A stretch of DNA of 64,000 nt from Candidatus Peribacteraceae bacterium (GTDB lineage Bacteria; Patescibacteriota; Gracilibacteria; Peribacterales; Peribacteraceae). The notes below the pieces were generated by a model that saw only the letters and a list, made by a program, of their open reading frames with translations, searched no databases and was not told where the DNA came from. Numbering within the stretch: position 1 is the stretch's first letter; each line of letters opens with the position of its first letter. The stretch is from NCBI GenBank assembly GCA_018061945.1, contig JAGOTD010000002.1, positions 1 to 64,000 of the forward strand. Reading direction: 5' to 3'. Positions 44,146-52,374 of this stretch are shown one piece after another. The position numbers and the translations under genes are program-made.

Positions 44146-45366
44146 ATGTCGATGCATTCACTTATGTTCGGGTGGGAATATCCTCCAGCACATGCTGGCG
44201 GACTGGGTGTTGCGTGCCAGGGAATCGTGCGTGGGCTGCTGCATCATGGCGCGCAAGTCACATTGGTCTTGCCACACGACCAGGCGCGCGAAGACGGTGT
44301 TGGCATTATTTCGCCAACGCACGAACAGTGGCAATCGACTCTCATTAAAATTCCAAGCATTTTGCAGCCGTACGACTGCCCGGAAATCTACGGTGAGCGT
44401 TTGGAATTGCTGGAATCATCCATCAAACACGGCAACGGCATTCAGAATTTGTACGGCCATAACCTCGGCGAAGAGGTCGAACGCTTCACATCACTCGCGG
44501 TCGAAATGACCAAGAACGTGAATCCGGACATCATTCACAGTCACGACTGGATGACGATCGAAGCCGGACGCTTGGCTGCCAAACATCACAGAAAGCCGAT
44601 GGTGGCGCACGTGCATGCAACCGAGCTCGATAGAACAGAATTCAATCCCAACGAATGGATTTACCAGCGCGAGCGTTTTGGTTTGCAGCAGGCGACACAC
44701 GTATTGGCTGTCAGTAACTACACACGCAACTTGCTCATCAAAGAGTACGGCATTAGTCCGGACAAAATCACGGTGCTGCATAACGGCACCTTCGACTCTC
44801 CACATGAGGTTCACCGAGCCGAGCGCAACAAAAAGCATTCACTCGTCTTGTTCCTCGGTCGCCTTACCGTGCAAAAGGGCGCACTGCACTTCCTGCGCGC
44901 CGCGCAGAAAATCGTTGCTATCAATCCCGATGTGCGTTTTGTGATTGCCGGCGAAGGCTATTTGCAAAATGAACTGATTCAGAACGCCTACGAATTCGGT
45001 CTCGCCAATAACGTGATCTTCGCGGGAAAAGTGAAGAGCTCGGAAGCCAAGAAGCTCTACGCCAAAGCAGATTGTTTCGTGATGCCGTCTGTCTCCGAGC
45101 CGTTTGGACTGGTCGCACTCGAAGCTATTACGCACGGCGCACCGGTCATTTTGAGCAAGCAATCCGGCGCTGCCGAAGTAGTGCACAACGCGATGACAGT
45201 CGATTTCTGGGACACCGATAAAATGGCTGATTGTATTCTGACTGTCATCAGAGAAAAGCCACTGGCCGATCAAATGCGTACCGAGACACCGAGAATACTC
45301 AAGAATCTTACGTGGAATAATCAGAGTGGGAAAATTTTAGATACGTATAAGCGAATTACGAATTAA
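44146..45366 (+). CDS. GT4/GT5-type glycosyltransferase (glycogen-synthase-like)
   Basis: A 406-residue GT-B enzyme. The N-terminal MFGWEYPPAHAGGLGVACQG resembles starch/glycogen synthases, with a donor-site block FLGRLTVQKGALHFLRAAQ and the E-x7-E region SVSEPFGLVALEAI. It is followed by GH57, GH15 and glucokinase genes, so a role in alpha-glucan synthesis or remodelling fits. The C-terminus ends in ...TYKRITN, and the last residues and stop lie inside an ACGAATT repeat tract. Confidence 0.9.
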   Translation: MSMHSLMFGWEYPPAHAGGLGVACQGIVRGLLHHGAQVTLVLPHDQAREDGVGIISPTHEQWQSTLIKIPSILQPYDCPEIYGERLELLESSIKHGNGIQNLYGHNLGEEVERFTSLAVEMTKNVNPDIIHSHDWMTIEAGRLAAKHHRKPMVAHVHATELDRTEFNPNEWIYQRERFGLQQATHVLAVSNYTRNLLIKEYGISPDKITVLHNGTFDSPHEVHRAERNKKHSLVLFLGRLTVQKGALHFLRAAQKIVAINPDVRFVIAGEGYLQNELIQNAYEFGLANNVIFAGKVKSSEAKKLYAKADCFVMPSVSEPFGLVALEAITHGAPVILSKQSGAAEVVHNAMTVDFWDTDKMADCILTVIREKPLADQMRTETPRILKNLTWNNQSGKILDTYKRITN

Positions 45367-45502
45367 GAAGTACGAATTACGACTAATTACTACAAATTCT
45401 CAATGCAACACTTACATCCTTTCAATCATTATCTACCTCCTCGTAATTCGTAATTCGTACCTCGTACTTCGTCGCCCGTACTTCGTCTCTTTCTCTCACA
45501 CT

Positions 45503-46936
45503 ATGTCACACAAGCATCATAATCCCTCCGTCTGTTTCTACTTCCAGGTCCATCAGCCGTATCGTTTGAAGGACGTACGTATTACCGATATCGGTGAGCT
45601 CAATGGTGACTACTTCGATGACGAGAAGAACAAAGCGATATTCCGCAAGGTTGCAGAAAAATGTTACCTGCCCGCCAATGCGCGCATGCTCGATATGATC
45701 CGCCATAACCCGGAATTCAAAGTGTCGTATTCGCTCTCCGGTGTGTTTATCGATCAGTGTCGCGAATACGGTCCGGATGTGCTCAAGTCGTTTCAGGATT
45801 TGGCTGCAACTGGTAACGTGGAGTTTCTGTGCGAGACGTATTACCACTCACTCGCCGGCATTTTCTCATTGCAGGAATTCTGCGCGCAGGTCAAAAAGCA
45901 CGCAGATACCATCGAGGAGCTATTTGGCAAACGTCCGGTTATCTTCCGCAATACCGAGCTCATCTTCAGTAACGAAATCGCACATATTGTTCGCTTGCTT
46001 GGCTTTAGAGGAATCCTCGCCGAAGGTGCGGATCATGTGCTTCATGGCCGCTCGCCGAACGTTCCGTTTACACCACCAAAATTCAGACTTCCGAAAGAAT
46101 ACGAAGCGATCATCCGCAAGAATCGTATTCACACCAAGCCGGTTCGTGAAATAAAAGTGCTGCTTAAAAATTATAAACTGTCTGATGACGTCGCCTTCCG
46201 CTTCTCCAACCGCGGTTGGGCGAGTTATCCGCTGCATGCCGATACGTTTGCTGATTGGATTCGCAATTGTTCTGGCCACAGCATCAACTTGTTCATGGAC
46301 TACGAAACATTCGGCGAACATCAGTGGGCCGATACCGGTATTTTCGACTTCCTCGGCGCTCTGCCGTTTTACTTCCGCAGCGCGCATATTCCCACCAAAA
46401 CGCCATCGGAAGTCATCACGAGCTGGGGCAAGAAACCGTGTGACCATATCGATGCGCATGCGCCTGTATCGTGGGCCGATACCGAACGCGATTTATCAGC
46501 CTGGCGCGGCAATCACTTACAAGAAGCAGCACTTGGTGGCATTTACGCACTGGAAGCGCAGATCAAAGCAACGGGCAGTGAGCAGCTGCTGGAAATCTGG
46601 CGCAAACTTCTTACCTCCGATCACTTCTATTATTTGTGCACCAAGTACTGGAGCGATGGCGATGTACACAAATACTTTAGTCCCTATGAATCTCCGTACG
46701 AAGCGTATCGTCGCTACAGCCATGTGCTCGAAGATTTAAGAATGGTGTTGGCGGATTATGATAAGCCGAAATTGATTATTGCGAGAATTACGTTTGATGA
46801 GGATTCAAAAATGACGCAACAGGTGAGAAAAATTCGAAGAACGAAGAACCCTGCCTCGCCGGCAGGCAGGCAAATCCGAGACAAGCATCAAGATACAAAA
46901 AACAAATCCCAAAAAATTCGAAGGACCAAATCATAA
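45503..46936 (+). CDS. GH57 family alpha-amylase-like glycosidase
   Basis: A 477-residue enzyme. GH57 landmarks: CFYFQVHQPYRL at the start, VEFLCETYYHSL, the nucleophile region VIFRNTELIFSN, and MDYETFGEHQ carrying the acid/base Asp. It cleaves or rearranges alpha-1,4 glucans. The last ~35 residues (RKIRRTKNPASPAGRQIRDK...) come from an AGATCAAAGAACCAA-type repeat plus a GCC-rich palindrome (GCCTCGCCGGCAGGC), so the native C-terminus is probably near residue 440. The 136-bp gap before it holds ACGAATT words. Confidence 0.92.
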   Translation: MSHKHHNPSVCFYFQVHQPYRLKDVRITDIGELNGDYFDDEKNKAIFRKVAEKCYLPANARMLDMIRHNPEFKVSYSLSGVFIDQCREYGPDVLKSFQDLAATGNVEFLCETYYHSLAGIFSLQEFCAQVKKHADTIEELFGKRPVIFRNTELIFSNEIAHIVRLLGFRGILAEGADHVLHGRSPNVPFTPPKFRLPKEYEAIIRKNRIHTKPVREIKVLLKNYKLSDDVAFRFSNRGWASYPLHADTFADWIRNCSGHSINLFMDYETFGEHQWADTGIFDFLGALPFYFRSAHIPTKTPSEVITSWGKKPCDHIDAHAPVSWADTERDLSAWRGNHLQEAALGGIYALEAQIKATGSEQLLEIWRKLLTSDHFYYLCTKYWSDGDVHKYFSPYESPYEAYRRYSHVLEDLRMVLADYDKPKLIIARITFDEDSKMTQQVRKIRRTKNPASPAGRQIRDKHQDTKNKSQKIRRTKS

Positions 46937-46990
46937 AATCCGAAACTAAAAACCAGTAACCAAAATATTCTCATCCCAAGTCCCAATCCC
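46815..46990. repeat. AGATCAAAGAACCAA-type repeat, copy 3, partly coding
   Basis: It includes AAAATTCGAAGAACGAAGAA, the palindrome GCCTCGCCGGCAGGC and AAATCCGAGACAAGCATCAA. The first ~120 bp are read as the C-terminus of the GH57 protein; the rest is non-coding. Confidence 0.65.
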
Positions 46991-47011
46991 AAAGTCCTAA
47001 CCCCCCGTTTT

Positions 47012-49087
47012 ATGCCTCGCTCACTCGTTCTCGGCAACGGCTCGCTCCTCGCCACCTTCGATGAGTTCCTGCAACTGCGGGACTTTTACTACCCGTACGT
47101 GGGAGAAGAGGATCACACGACCTACGGAAAATTCCATCGTGTTGGATTTTTTATAGAAGAAAAAGGCTTCTCGTGGACAAACGACGGTAGCTGGAAGATC
47201 CGCGCGAACTACATGGAATCATCGCTCGTATCCGAATCGACGATGATCAATGAAAAATTGGGTCTCGAAATCATCTCCGAAGATTTTGTGGATCCGACTC
47301 GCAATATGCTTATCCGTAGTTTTCGCATTCGTTCGACCGACGGAAAAGAGCATACGCTCAAGTGTTTCTTTAACCACGACTTTTACCTGTATGGTGATAA
47401 ACAGAAAGACACGGCGTTTTACGAACCACATACCAAAACAGTCATTCACTACCGTCAGAATCGCTACTTCTTAGTCGGTGGTACAACGAGTGATCCGCTC
47501 AACTGTAAGACGAGCGATCCACCCGATGCGTTTCATCCGTTCTTTAAAAAAGACGAACACATCGATCACTGTGGCATCGTCGGTTTCTCGATCGGCAAAT
47601 CCAACTATCGCGGACTGGAAGGCACGTGGCGCGACGCTGAAGACGGTCAGCTGAGCGGCTTTCCGATCGAACAAGGCTCAGTTGACTCCACGGTTCAGAT
47701 CGATTGTCTCATTCATCCGGATCGCGAAACGACGGTCAATTTGTGGGTATGTGCCGGCAAGCATATAAGCGAAGTGCACGATTTGCAGCATGCGATTTTG
47801 CAGGACACGCCCGATCAAATCAAAAAGTCGGCCAAAAATTACTGGCGCGGCTGGTCGCATTCGCACCGCGACCCGGGTCCCGCACTCGCCGAAAATCTCC
47901 GCGATTTGTACTGGCGAAGTTTGCTCACTATCCGCACGCAGATCGACAACAACGGCGGCGTGATCGCCGCAGCAGACAGCGATATTATGCAATTCAACCG
48001 CGATACCTATACGTACGTCTGGCCGCGCGATGGCGCATTCGTCTCGCTCGCGCTCACCAACGCCGGTCAGAGCGAAGTGGTCGCACGCTTCCTCGATTTC
48101 TGTGCCCGCGTGCAAACACACGAAGGTTACCTGCTTCACAAATATAATCCCGACGGTTCGCCGGGTTCGTCGTGGCATCCGTGGTATGCCAATGGTCATT
48201 CGCTTCTGCCGATTCAAGGTGACGAAACGGCTTTGCCACTTGTAGCCCTCTGGCGACACTTCGAGAAATTCCAGGACTTCGAGTTCCTGCACACCATGTT
48301 CCAGAACTTCGTAAAAAAAGCTGCCGACTTCTTGATCGATTACCGAGAAGAGGAAACGGGTTTGCCGTTGGCCAGTTACGATTTATGGGAAGAGCACCGC
48401 GGTATTTCCACGTTCACAACCGCCGCTACATGTGCCGGTTTGCGTGCTGCAGGTAGCATTGCAACAGCCCTTGGCCACCACCGTCACGCCGAAAAATACA
48501 ACGAGGCGTTTGTTAAAATGCAAGAAGCGATGATCACGCATTTGTTCGACGAAGAAACGCAGTGCTTCATGAAAAAAATCCAGCGCAAAGATGGCCAAAC
48601 AACCGAGCGCGACACCACACCCGACGCCAGCATTTCGACCATCTGGATGTTTGGCATTCTGTCGCCAAGTGATCCGCGTGTGGTTTCGACTATCAAACGT
48701 CTCAAAGATAAATTGACCGTACGCACAGGAATCGGCGGCATTGCGCGCTACACGAACGATTATTATCAGACAGTCACACCGCCGACTGCCGACGTGCCAG
48801 GCAATCCGTGGATCATCACGACCTTGTGGTTTGCGCAGTGGCAGATTGCCACCGCCAAGAAAATCGAAGATTTAGAAGAACCGCATGCGGCGTTGCAATG
48901 GGCGCATCGCATGGCCACAGTCTCGGGCATTTTGCCGGAACAAATGCATCCATTCACGGGCGCACCGCTCTCGGTTGCACCACTCACGTGGAGCCATGCC
49001 GTGTATGTCGACACCGTCCTTCGCTACTCCCAAAAACTCGCCGAAATGACGCAAGGCGGGAAGGGCGAGACGCAGGTGTTGTGGTAG
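47012..49087 (+). CDS. GH15 family glucoamylase-like protein
   Basis: A 691-residue protein with an N-terminal beta-sandwich (about 1-270) and an (alpha/alpha)6 barrel. The catalytic acid Glu is in ASYDLWEEHRGIS and the base Glu in SGILPEQMHPFTGAPLS; YVWPRDGAFVSLAL is the -1 subsite motif. It releases glucose from alpha-glucans, or acts on trehalose/glucan dextrins as in some GH15 members. It follows GH57 by 75 bp of repeat. Confidence 0.94.
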   Translation: MPRSLVLGNGSLLATFDEFLQLRDFYYPYVGEEDHTTYGKFHRVGFFIEEKGFSWTNDGSWKIRANYMESSLVSESTMINEKLGLEIISEDFVDPTRNMLIRSFRIRSTDGKEHTLKCFFNHDFYLYGDKQKDTAFYEPHTKTVIHYRQNRYFLVGGTTSDPLNCKTSDPPDAFHPFFKKDEHIDHCGIVGFSIGKSNYRGLEGTWRDAEDGQLSGFPIEQGSVDSTVQIDCLIHPDRETTVNLWVCAGKHISEVHDLQHAILQDTPDQIKKSAKNYWRGWSHSHRDPGPALAENLRDLYWRSLLTIRTQIDNNGGVIAAADSDIMQFNRDTYTYVWPRDGAFVSLALTNAGQSEVVARFLDFCARVQTHEGYLLHKYNPDGSPGSSWHPWYANGHSLLPIQGDETALPLVALWRHFEKFQDFEFLHTMFQNFVKKAADFLIDYREEETGLPLASYDLWEEHRGISTFTTAATCAGLRAAGSIATALGHHRHAEKYNEAFVKMQEAMITHLFDEETQCFMKKIQRKDGQTTERDTTPDASISTIWMFGILSPSDPRVVSTIKRLKDKLTVRTGIGGIARYTNDYYQTVTPPTADVPGNPWIITTLWFAQWQIATAKKIEDLEEPHAALQWAHRMATVSGILPEQMHPFTGAPLSVAPLTWSHAVYVDTVLRYSQKLAEMTQGGKGETQVLW

Positions 49088-49091
49088 AGGA

Positions 49092-49200
49092 GAGAATCAG
49101 GGTTAAGGGTTGGGGTTAGGGGCTTGTGCCTCATCGAGCAAGGAAGATCAAATTATTGCAATGAGGGCTTGCCCTGAGTGAGCGAGAGCGATCGAAGGGT
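49092..49200. repeat. GGGTTAGGG words and a CTCGCTCACTCAGGGCAAGC repeat
   Basis: Telomere-like G-runs (GGGTTAAGGGTTGGGGTTAG) are at about 49099-49120, and a REP-like GGCTTGCCCTGAGTGAGCGA is at 49166-49185. Similar G-runs follow the BI-1 gene at 59277-59301, and a related GACCCTTCGATTCGCTCAGT is at 61133-61152. Confidence 0.55.
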
Positions 49201-49258
49201 GTACAAACGTCACTAGTAATTGCTTGTAACTCGACGTGACTTTGATTAGGCTTCGAGT

Positions 49259-49585
49259 ATGAGTCAGAAGGATGATGAATCGCCGGCAACACGTGGAGAT
49301 CTCGCTGCAATGCGTACCGATATGCAGGACATGATGAAAGTCTTTATGAGCGCCATTGGCGGACTTGAGACGCGTATGGATAGATTTGAAATGCGTATGG
49401 ACAGCATGGAAGTTAAAATGGATGGTATGGCAACCAAAGATGATTTGGAAAATGTGAAGCATCAGCTTCTACTGTCCGATGAACAAACGCGCCGCGATAT
49501 TGCCGATATGTATCAAGATCAACTGTCGACGCACGATGATCGGATTACTAAACTGGAAATGGTTACAGGATTAAAAGTAGGATAA
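49259..49585 (+). CDS. Small coiled-coil protein
   Basis: A 108-residue protein dominated by heptad-like repeats (GLETRMDRFEMRMDSMEVKM, then DDLENVKHQL...), resembling the small coiled-coil proteins often annotated as hypothetical in CPR genomes. It probably forms oligomers; function unknown. The ATG has no SD. Confidence 0.65.
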   Translation: MSQKDDESPATRGDLAAMRTDMQDMMKVFMSAIGGLETRMDRFEMRMDSMEVKMDGMATKDDLENVKHQLLLSDEQTRRDIADMYQDQLSTHDDRITKLEMVTGLKVG

Positions 49586-49729
49586 ATACGATTGCAGAAA
49601 ATGATGGGTATGAACTATTTGATTTTTAGTTTTTTTTGATGCTCGTATCTTGTATCTTGGAATTTGTCTGTCCGACCGCATGTGAGCGGTTCTCGTATTT
49701 GGTTCGTTCTTCGCATTTCTCCTGTCTCT

Positions 49730-50617
49730 ATGTCTTCCACTTCCTCTGTCATTGGTATCGATCTTGGCGGTACAAAACTGCGCATTACCCGTCTGGATAC
49801 CAAGACTATGAAGGTGCTTAAAAGCGAGAAGATTCCCACGCGCGCGCAATCGTTTTCTCTCGTCAAAGAAGATTTAGTCGAAGCTATCAATAATCTGCGT
49901 GCGCCAGATACTGTCGCAGTGGGCATTGGTGTGCCGGGTCTCATCGATCGCAAATCTGGCACGATCATGACACTGCCAAATATCGCTGGTGCCGAGAAGC
50001 AGCATCTCAGTAAATATCTCACAGAAAAAACAGGGCTGCCCACGTTTATGGAAAACGACTCGCATTGTTTTGCACTGGGCGAAGCGTTGTATGGTGCAGG
50101 CAAGGGCCATGACATTGTCATCGGTGTCATTATGGGAACGGGGGTCGGGTCGGGCATCATCATTCATCAGAATATTTTTCATGGCGCTCACGGCTTTGCC
50201 GGCGAACTTGGCCATATGTTACTCGTACCCGGTCAGCCACCGTTTGACACGGCCGATAAGCGTGGAGAGGTGGAGCAGTTTCTCTCCGGCAAAGCCATGG
50301 GACTCCGCTGCGAGGCGGCAACGAGTCCTAAAGATTTCCTCTCCGGGCAAACGTGTTCGTTTATGCATCCAGAGCTTTACAAAGAAGTCGCTTGGCTTGT
50401 CACAAACCTTACGTACTGTCTCGATCCATCGATCATTGTCTTCGGTGGCAGTGCCGGTACGGCACTCAAAGATCACTTGCCAGCTATCCAAACCGAAATG
50501 AAAAAGTGGATGCTTCCTACAACGCCTATTCCGCCACTAGCTGTTGCCCTCCTCGACGATTCGCCTGTCCGCGGAGCTGCGAGCGTGGCCTTGAAGGCGC
50601 TGGGGATGGTGGGGTAA
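49730..50617 (+). CDS. ROK-family sugar kinase, likely glucokinase
   Basis: A 295-residue ROK kinase. The phosphate loop is VIGIDLGGTKLRITRLD; MENDSHCFALGEALYG and VIMGTGVGSGIIIHQNIFHG carry the catalytic Asp and glucose-binding region; GFAGELGHMLL is the ROK signature. The zinc site C-x-C-G-x-x-G-C that normally follows is missing (it reads PPFDTADKRGEVEQFLSG). It would phosphorylate the glucose released by the GH57/GH15 enzymes upstream. Start chosen at the ATG 49730, directly before the P-loop. Confidence 0.9.
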   Translation: MSSTSSVIGIDLGGTKLRITRLDTKTMKVLKSEKIPTRAQSFSLVKEDLVEAINNLRAPDTVAVGIGVPGLIDRKSGTIMTLPNIAGAEKQHLSKYLTEKTGLPTFMENDSHCFALGEALYGAGKGHDIVIGVIMGTGVGSGIIIHQNIFHGAHGFAGELGHMLLVPGQPPFDTADKRGEVEQFLSGKAMGLRCEAATSPKDFLSGQTCSFMHPELYKEVAWLVTNLTYCLDPSIIVFGGSAGTALKDHLPAIQTEMKKWMLPTTPIPPLAVALLDDSPVRGAASVALKALGMVG

Positions 50618-50774
50618 CAAGCGTTTTCATCGCATGGAAAACCCTGATAACAGTCGGCTTTTCTGTTTGCGCGAGATCGGCATTACTCGGTACAAACAAT
50701 CCCATGGCACTGAGTGTCAGTAGGGCAAGCAGGCAGCAAAATGAACTGATCATGAGAATCTTTTCACGGCGCAT
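50526..50774 (-). CDS. Possible small signal-peptide protein (doubtful)
   Basis: An 82-residue frame starting MRREKILMISSFCCLLALLT looks like a signal peptide or single membrane anchor. Its last third is antisense to the end of the glucokinase gene and is Pro/Arg-rich, as expected for a shadow frame. An alternative ATG is at 50792. It may be a real short exported peptide whose stop happens to lie far downstream, or an artefact. Confidence 0.28.
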   Translation of the reverse strand: MRREKILMISSFCCLLALLTLSAMGLFVPSNADLAQTEKPTVIRVFHAMKTLVTPPSPAPSRPRSQLRGQANRRGGQQLVAE

Positions 50775-50909
50775 AGTAGAAGCGAAGCGCATAGAGACAA
50801 GTGGGAGTGAATGTATATTTTGATGGATCAATATTATAATTTAAAATTATTATTTCGTCAATAAAACTGGGGTAAGTACGTACTGAATCTGCAAAATCTA
50901 TTCACATTC

Positions 50910-51091
50910 TTTAAAAATATATCAAAACCAGAGCGGCCGTTCCCGGCCGCGGTCTCGGTACAACTTCCGACGCTTTCCTTCCAACGCCGCGCCCCGTCCG
51001 AACGGATGGCGTTCACCAGCCCAGCATCGTTCTGGCGGGTCCGGGCGGGCCGGTAACGGGACACTCTGAAGGTGTCAGGAAATGATTGTGA
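50910..51091 (-). ncRNA. Candidate structured small RNA (~180 nt)
   Basis: A GC-rich block (about 50933-51080) between AT-rich flanks. On the minus strand a promoter TTGTAA-N17-TATATA (51126-51121 and 51103-51098) would start RNA near 51091. Predicted stems are GACAC/GTGTC, CCAG/CTGG, GGCGTT/AAGCGTC with loop GGAAGGA, and a closing GCGGCC-GGGAAC-GGCCGC hairpin at 50950-50933 followed by weak T-runs (ATATTTTTAAAG). No ORF fits. Size is like 6S RNA, but I could not match 6S, SRP, tmRNA or RNase P landmarks. Confidence 0.5.
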
Positions 51092-51097
51092 AAGGAA

Positions 51098-51126
51098 TAT
51101 ATATCAGAGTCAGTGAGCTGTTACAA
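51098..51126 (-). promoter_or_regulatory. Sigma-70-like promoter for the ~180-nt RNA
   Basis: Minus strand -35 TTGTAA, 17-nt spacer, -10 TATATA. No gene start lies close downstream except the GC-rich structured block. Confidence 0.5.
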
Positions 51127-51188
51127 ACTCAGCGTTCACTCCCGATTTCAATCGGCGGTTAACACATGACGATACCATCGATCTTTTC

Positions 51189-51653
51189 TTAGTAGCTATT
51201 ATCTTCTCTCCCGAGGACAGCTCGCTGCTGCGCCATAAAAGGGGATTCGACGAATGCCACTCCGCCTGTCGTGGCGAGAAGTTGTTCGGATACGCTGGGA
51301 GCGTAGCCAAATTCTGTTTCGAGCGAGAAACGTTTGATCACCTGCAAAATGCACCACGAGAGAATGCTGCCCCCAACAATCAGGCCGATCCACCAAAGGT
51401 AAGAGGAAATCGCGGCAAGAGTAGGGGTAATTCCATGAGTCGGATCCAAAATAGCAGCCGTACTGTCTTGATACTGTATAACGTTTGCAAGCTTCGGGCC
51501 GGCAATCAGTTCGGCTTTCGGTGCCAAAAGAAAAGCACCGCCGCTGCCTTTGGTGAGCAGGCGCAGCATCATCGTAAAGATGAAGAATGTCAGCGTGAAT
51601 CCTGCAAGGGAGGATATGAGGACTTTGCCGAATGCTTTTTGTACCAATGCCAT
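51189..51653 (-). CDS. Two-helix membrane protein
   Basis: A 154-residue protein with two hydrophobic segments (VLISSLAGFTLTFFIFTMML and SSYLWWIGLIVGGSILSWCI) and polar loops. No family recognised. The ATG is 6 nt after TATAAT (minus 51665-51660), one of the clearest leaderless starts here. Confidence 0.62.
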   Translation of the reverse strand: MALVQKAFGKVLISSLAGFTLTFFIFTMMLRLLTKGSGGAFLLAPKAELIAGPKLANVIQYQDSTAAILDPTHGITPTLAAISSYLWWIGLIVGGSILSWCILQVIKRFSLETEFGYAPSVSEQLLATTGGVAFVESPFMAQQRAVLGREDNSY

Positions 51654-51708
51654 CTCTATATTATACCACAGATGGCTTGTAGATGCCAGGTAGGAATATG
51701 AATTATGA

Positions 51709-51775
51709 ATCTCGAATTACGAATTACGAATGAATCGTACTTCGTAATTCGAGATTCGTACTTCGCATGTCGATT
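51709..51775. repeat. ACGAATT-type inverted tract
   Basis: AATCTCGAATTACGAATTAC, then GTACTTCGTAATTCGAGATT: inverted arms of the ACGAATT family between two divergent genes. Confidence 0.7.
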
Positions 51776-51816
51776 CTAAATTGAGTAACCGATCATAGCC
51801 ATGTATAGTCCTGCGT

Positions 51817-52362
51817 ATGCGTATTTTTGCCCTCGAAACCGATATCGAAAAGCTCAAAAAACGCTATATAACGCCGGCTGAAAAAGAAATATTTACCACC
51901 CACCGGCATGGGCTCTACTTTATCAAAACGATTTTTGTCGATGTTCTGTTTACAATTTTGCTCGGTGTCATGGCGTATTTGTCGTATGTCAACAACGTGA
52001 TGGCAGCGTTCGATGTGGTGCTCATTGCTCTTGGCGTGTGGTCGTTCATTGCTTTCTTTTCGTTGCTGCGTGTGTTTCTCGACTGGAAATACGATTTCAT
52101 CGCACTTACCAATGAAAAGTTACTTATCGTCAATCAATCATCCGTCTTTAAGCAGGAAGTCAATCCACTCAATTTGCATAATATTCAGAGTGTCTCGGCG
52201 GAAACACAATGGCTGAATCTTTTTGGATTCGGTGCTGTGCGCATTGTCATCAAAGAAGCGGCGCAGACGGATGTATTGCTCACTTTCATTCCCCGTGCAG
52301 AAGATATCGTTGCAAAAATTTCGCAGCAGATTACTTTCGATGATAACGGCAATCCTTCCTAA
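51817..52362 (+). CDS. Membrane protein with bacterial PH (bPH_2-like) domain
   Basis: A 181-residue protein. Two membrane helices (VDVLFTILLGVMAYLSYV and FDVVLIALGVWSFIAFFSLL) are followed by a bacterial PH-like domain (YDFIALTNEKLLIVNQSSVF, then NLHNIQSVSAETQ). Function unknown. The ATG is 7 nt after TATAGT (51804-51809). The next gene starts 12 bp after the stop, so an operon is likely. Confidence 0.8.
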   Translation: MRIFALETDIEKLKKRYITPAEKEIFTTHRHGLYFIKTIFVDVLFTILLGVMAYLSYVNNVMAAFDVVLIALGVWSFIAFFSLLRVFLDWKYDFIALTNEKLLIVNQSSVFKQEVNPLNLHNIQSVSAETQWLNLFGFGAVRIVIKEAAQTDVLLTFIPRAEDIVAKISQQITFDDNGNPS

Positions 52363-52374
52363 ATTCACTCTTGT

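Noticed and set aside
49092-49125. Telomere or origin-like repeat
   Set aside because: GGGTTAGGG words are short, degenerate and occur again at 59.3 kb next to another stop codon, so they fit the intergenic repeat pattern rather than a replicon end.
50910-51091. SRP 4.5S RNA or RNase P RNA
   Set aside because: The loop GGAAGGA and an AGGAAAG word recall parts of these RNAs, but the conserved asymmetric loop of SRP and the rest of the RNase P core are absent.
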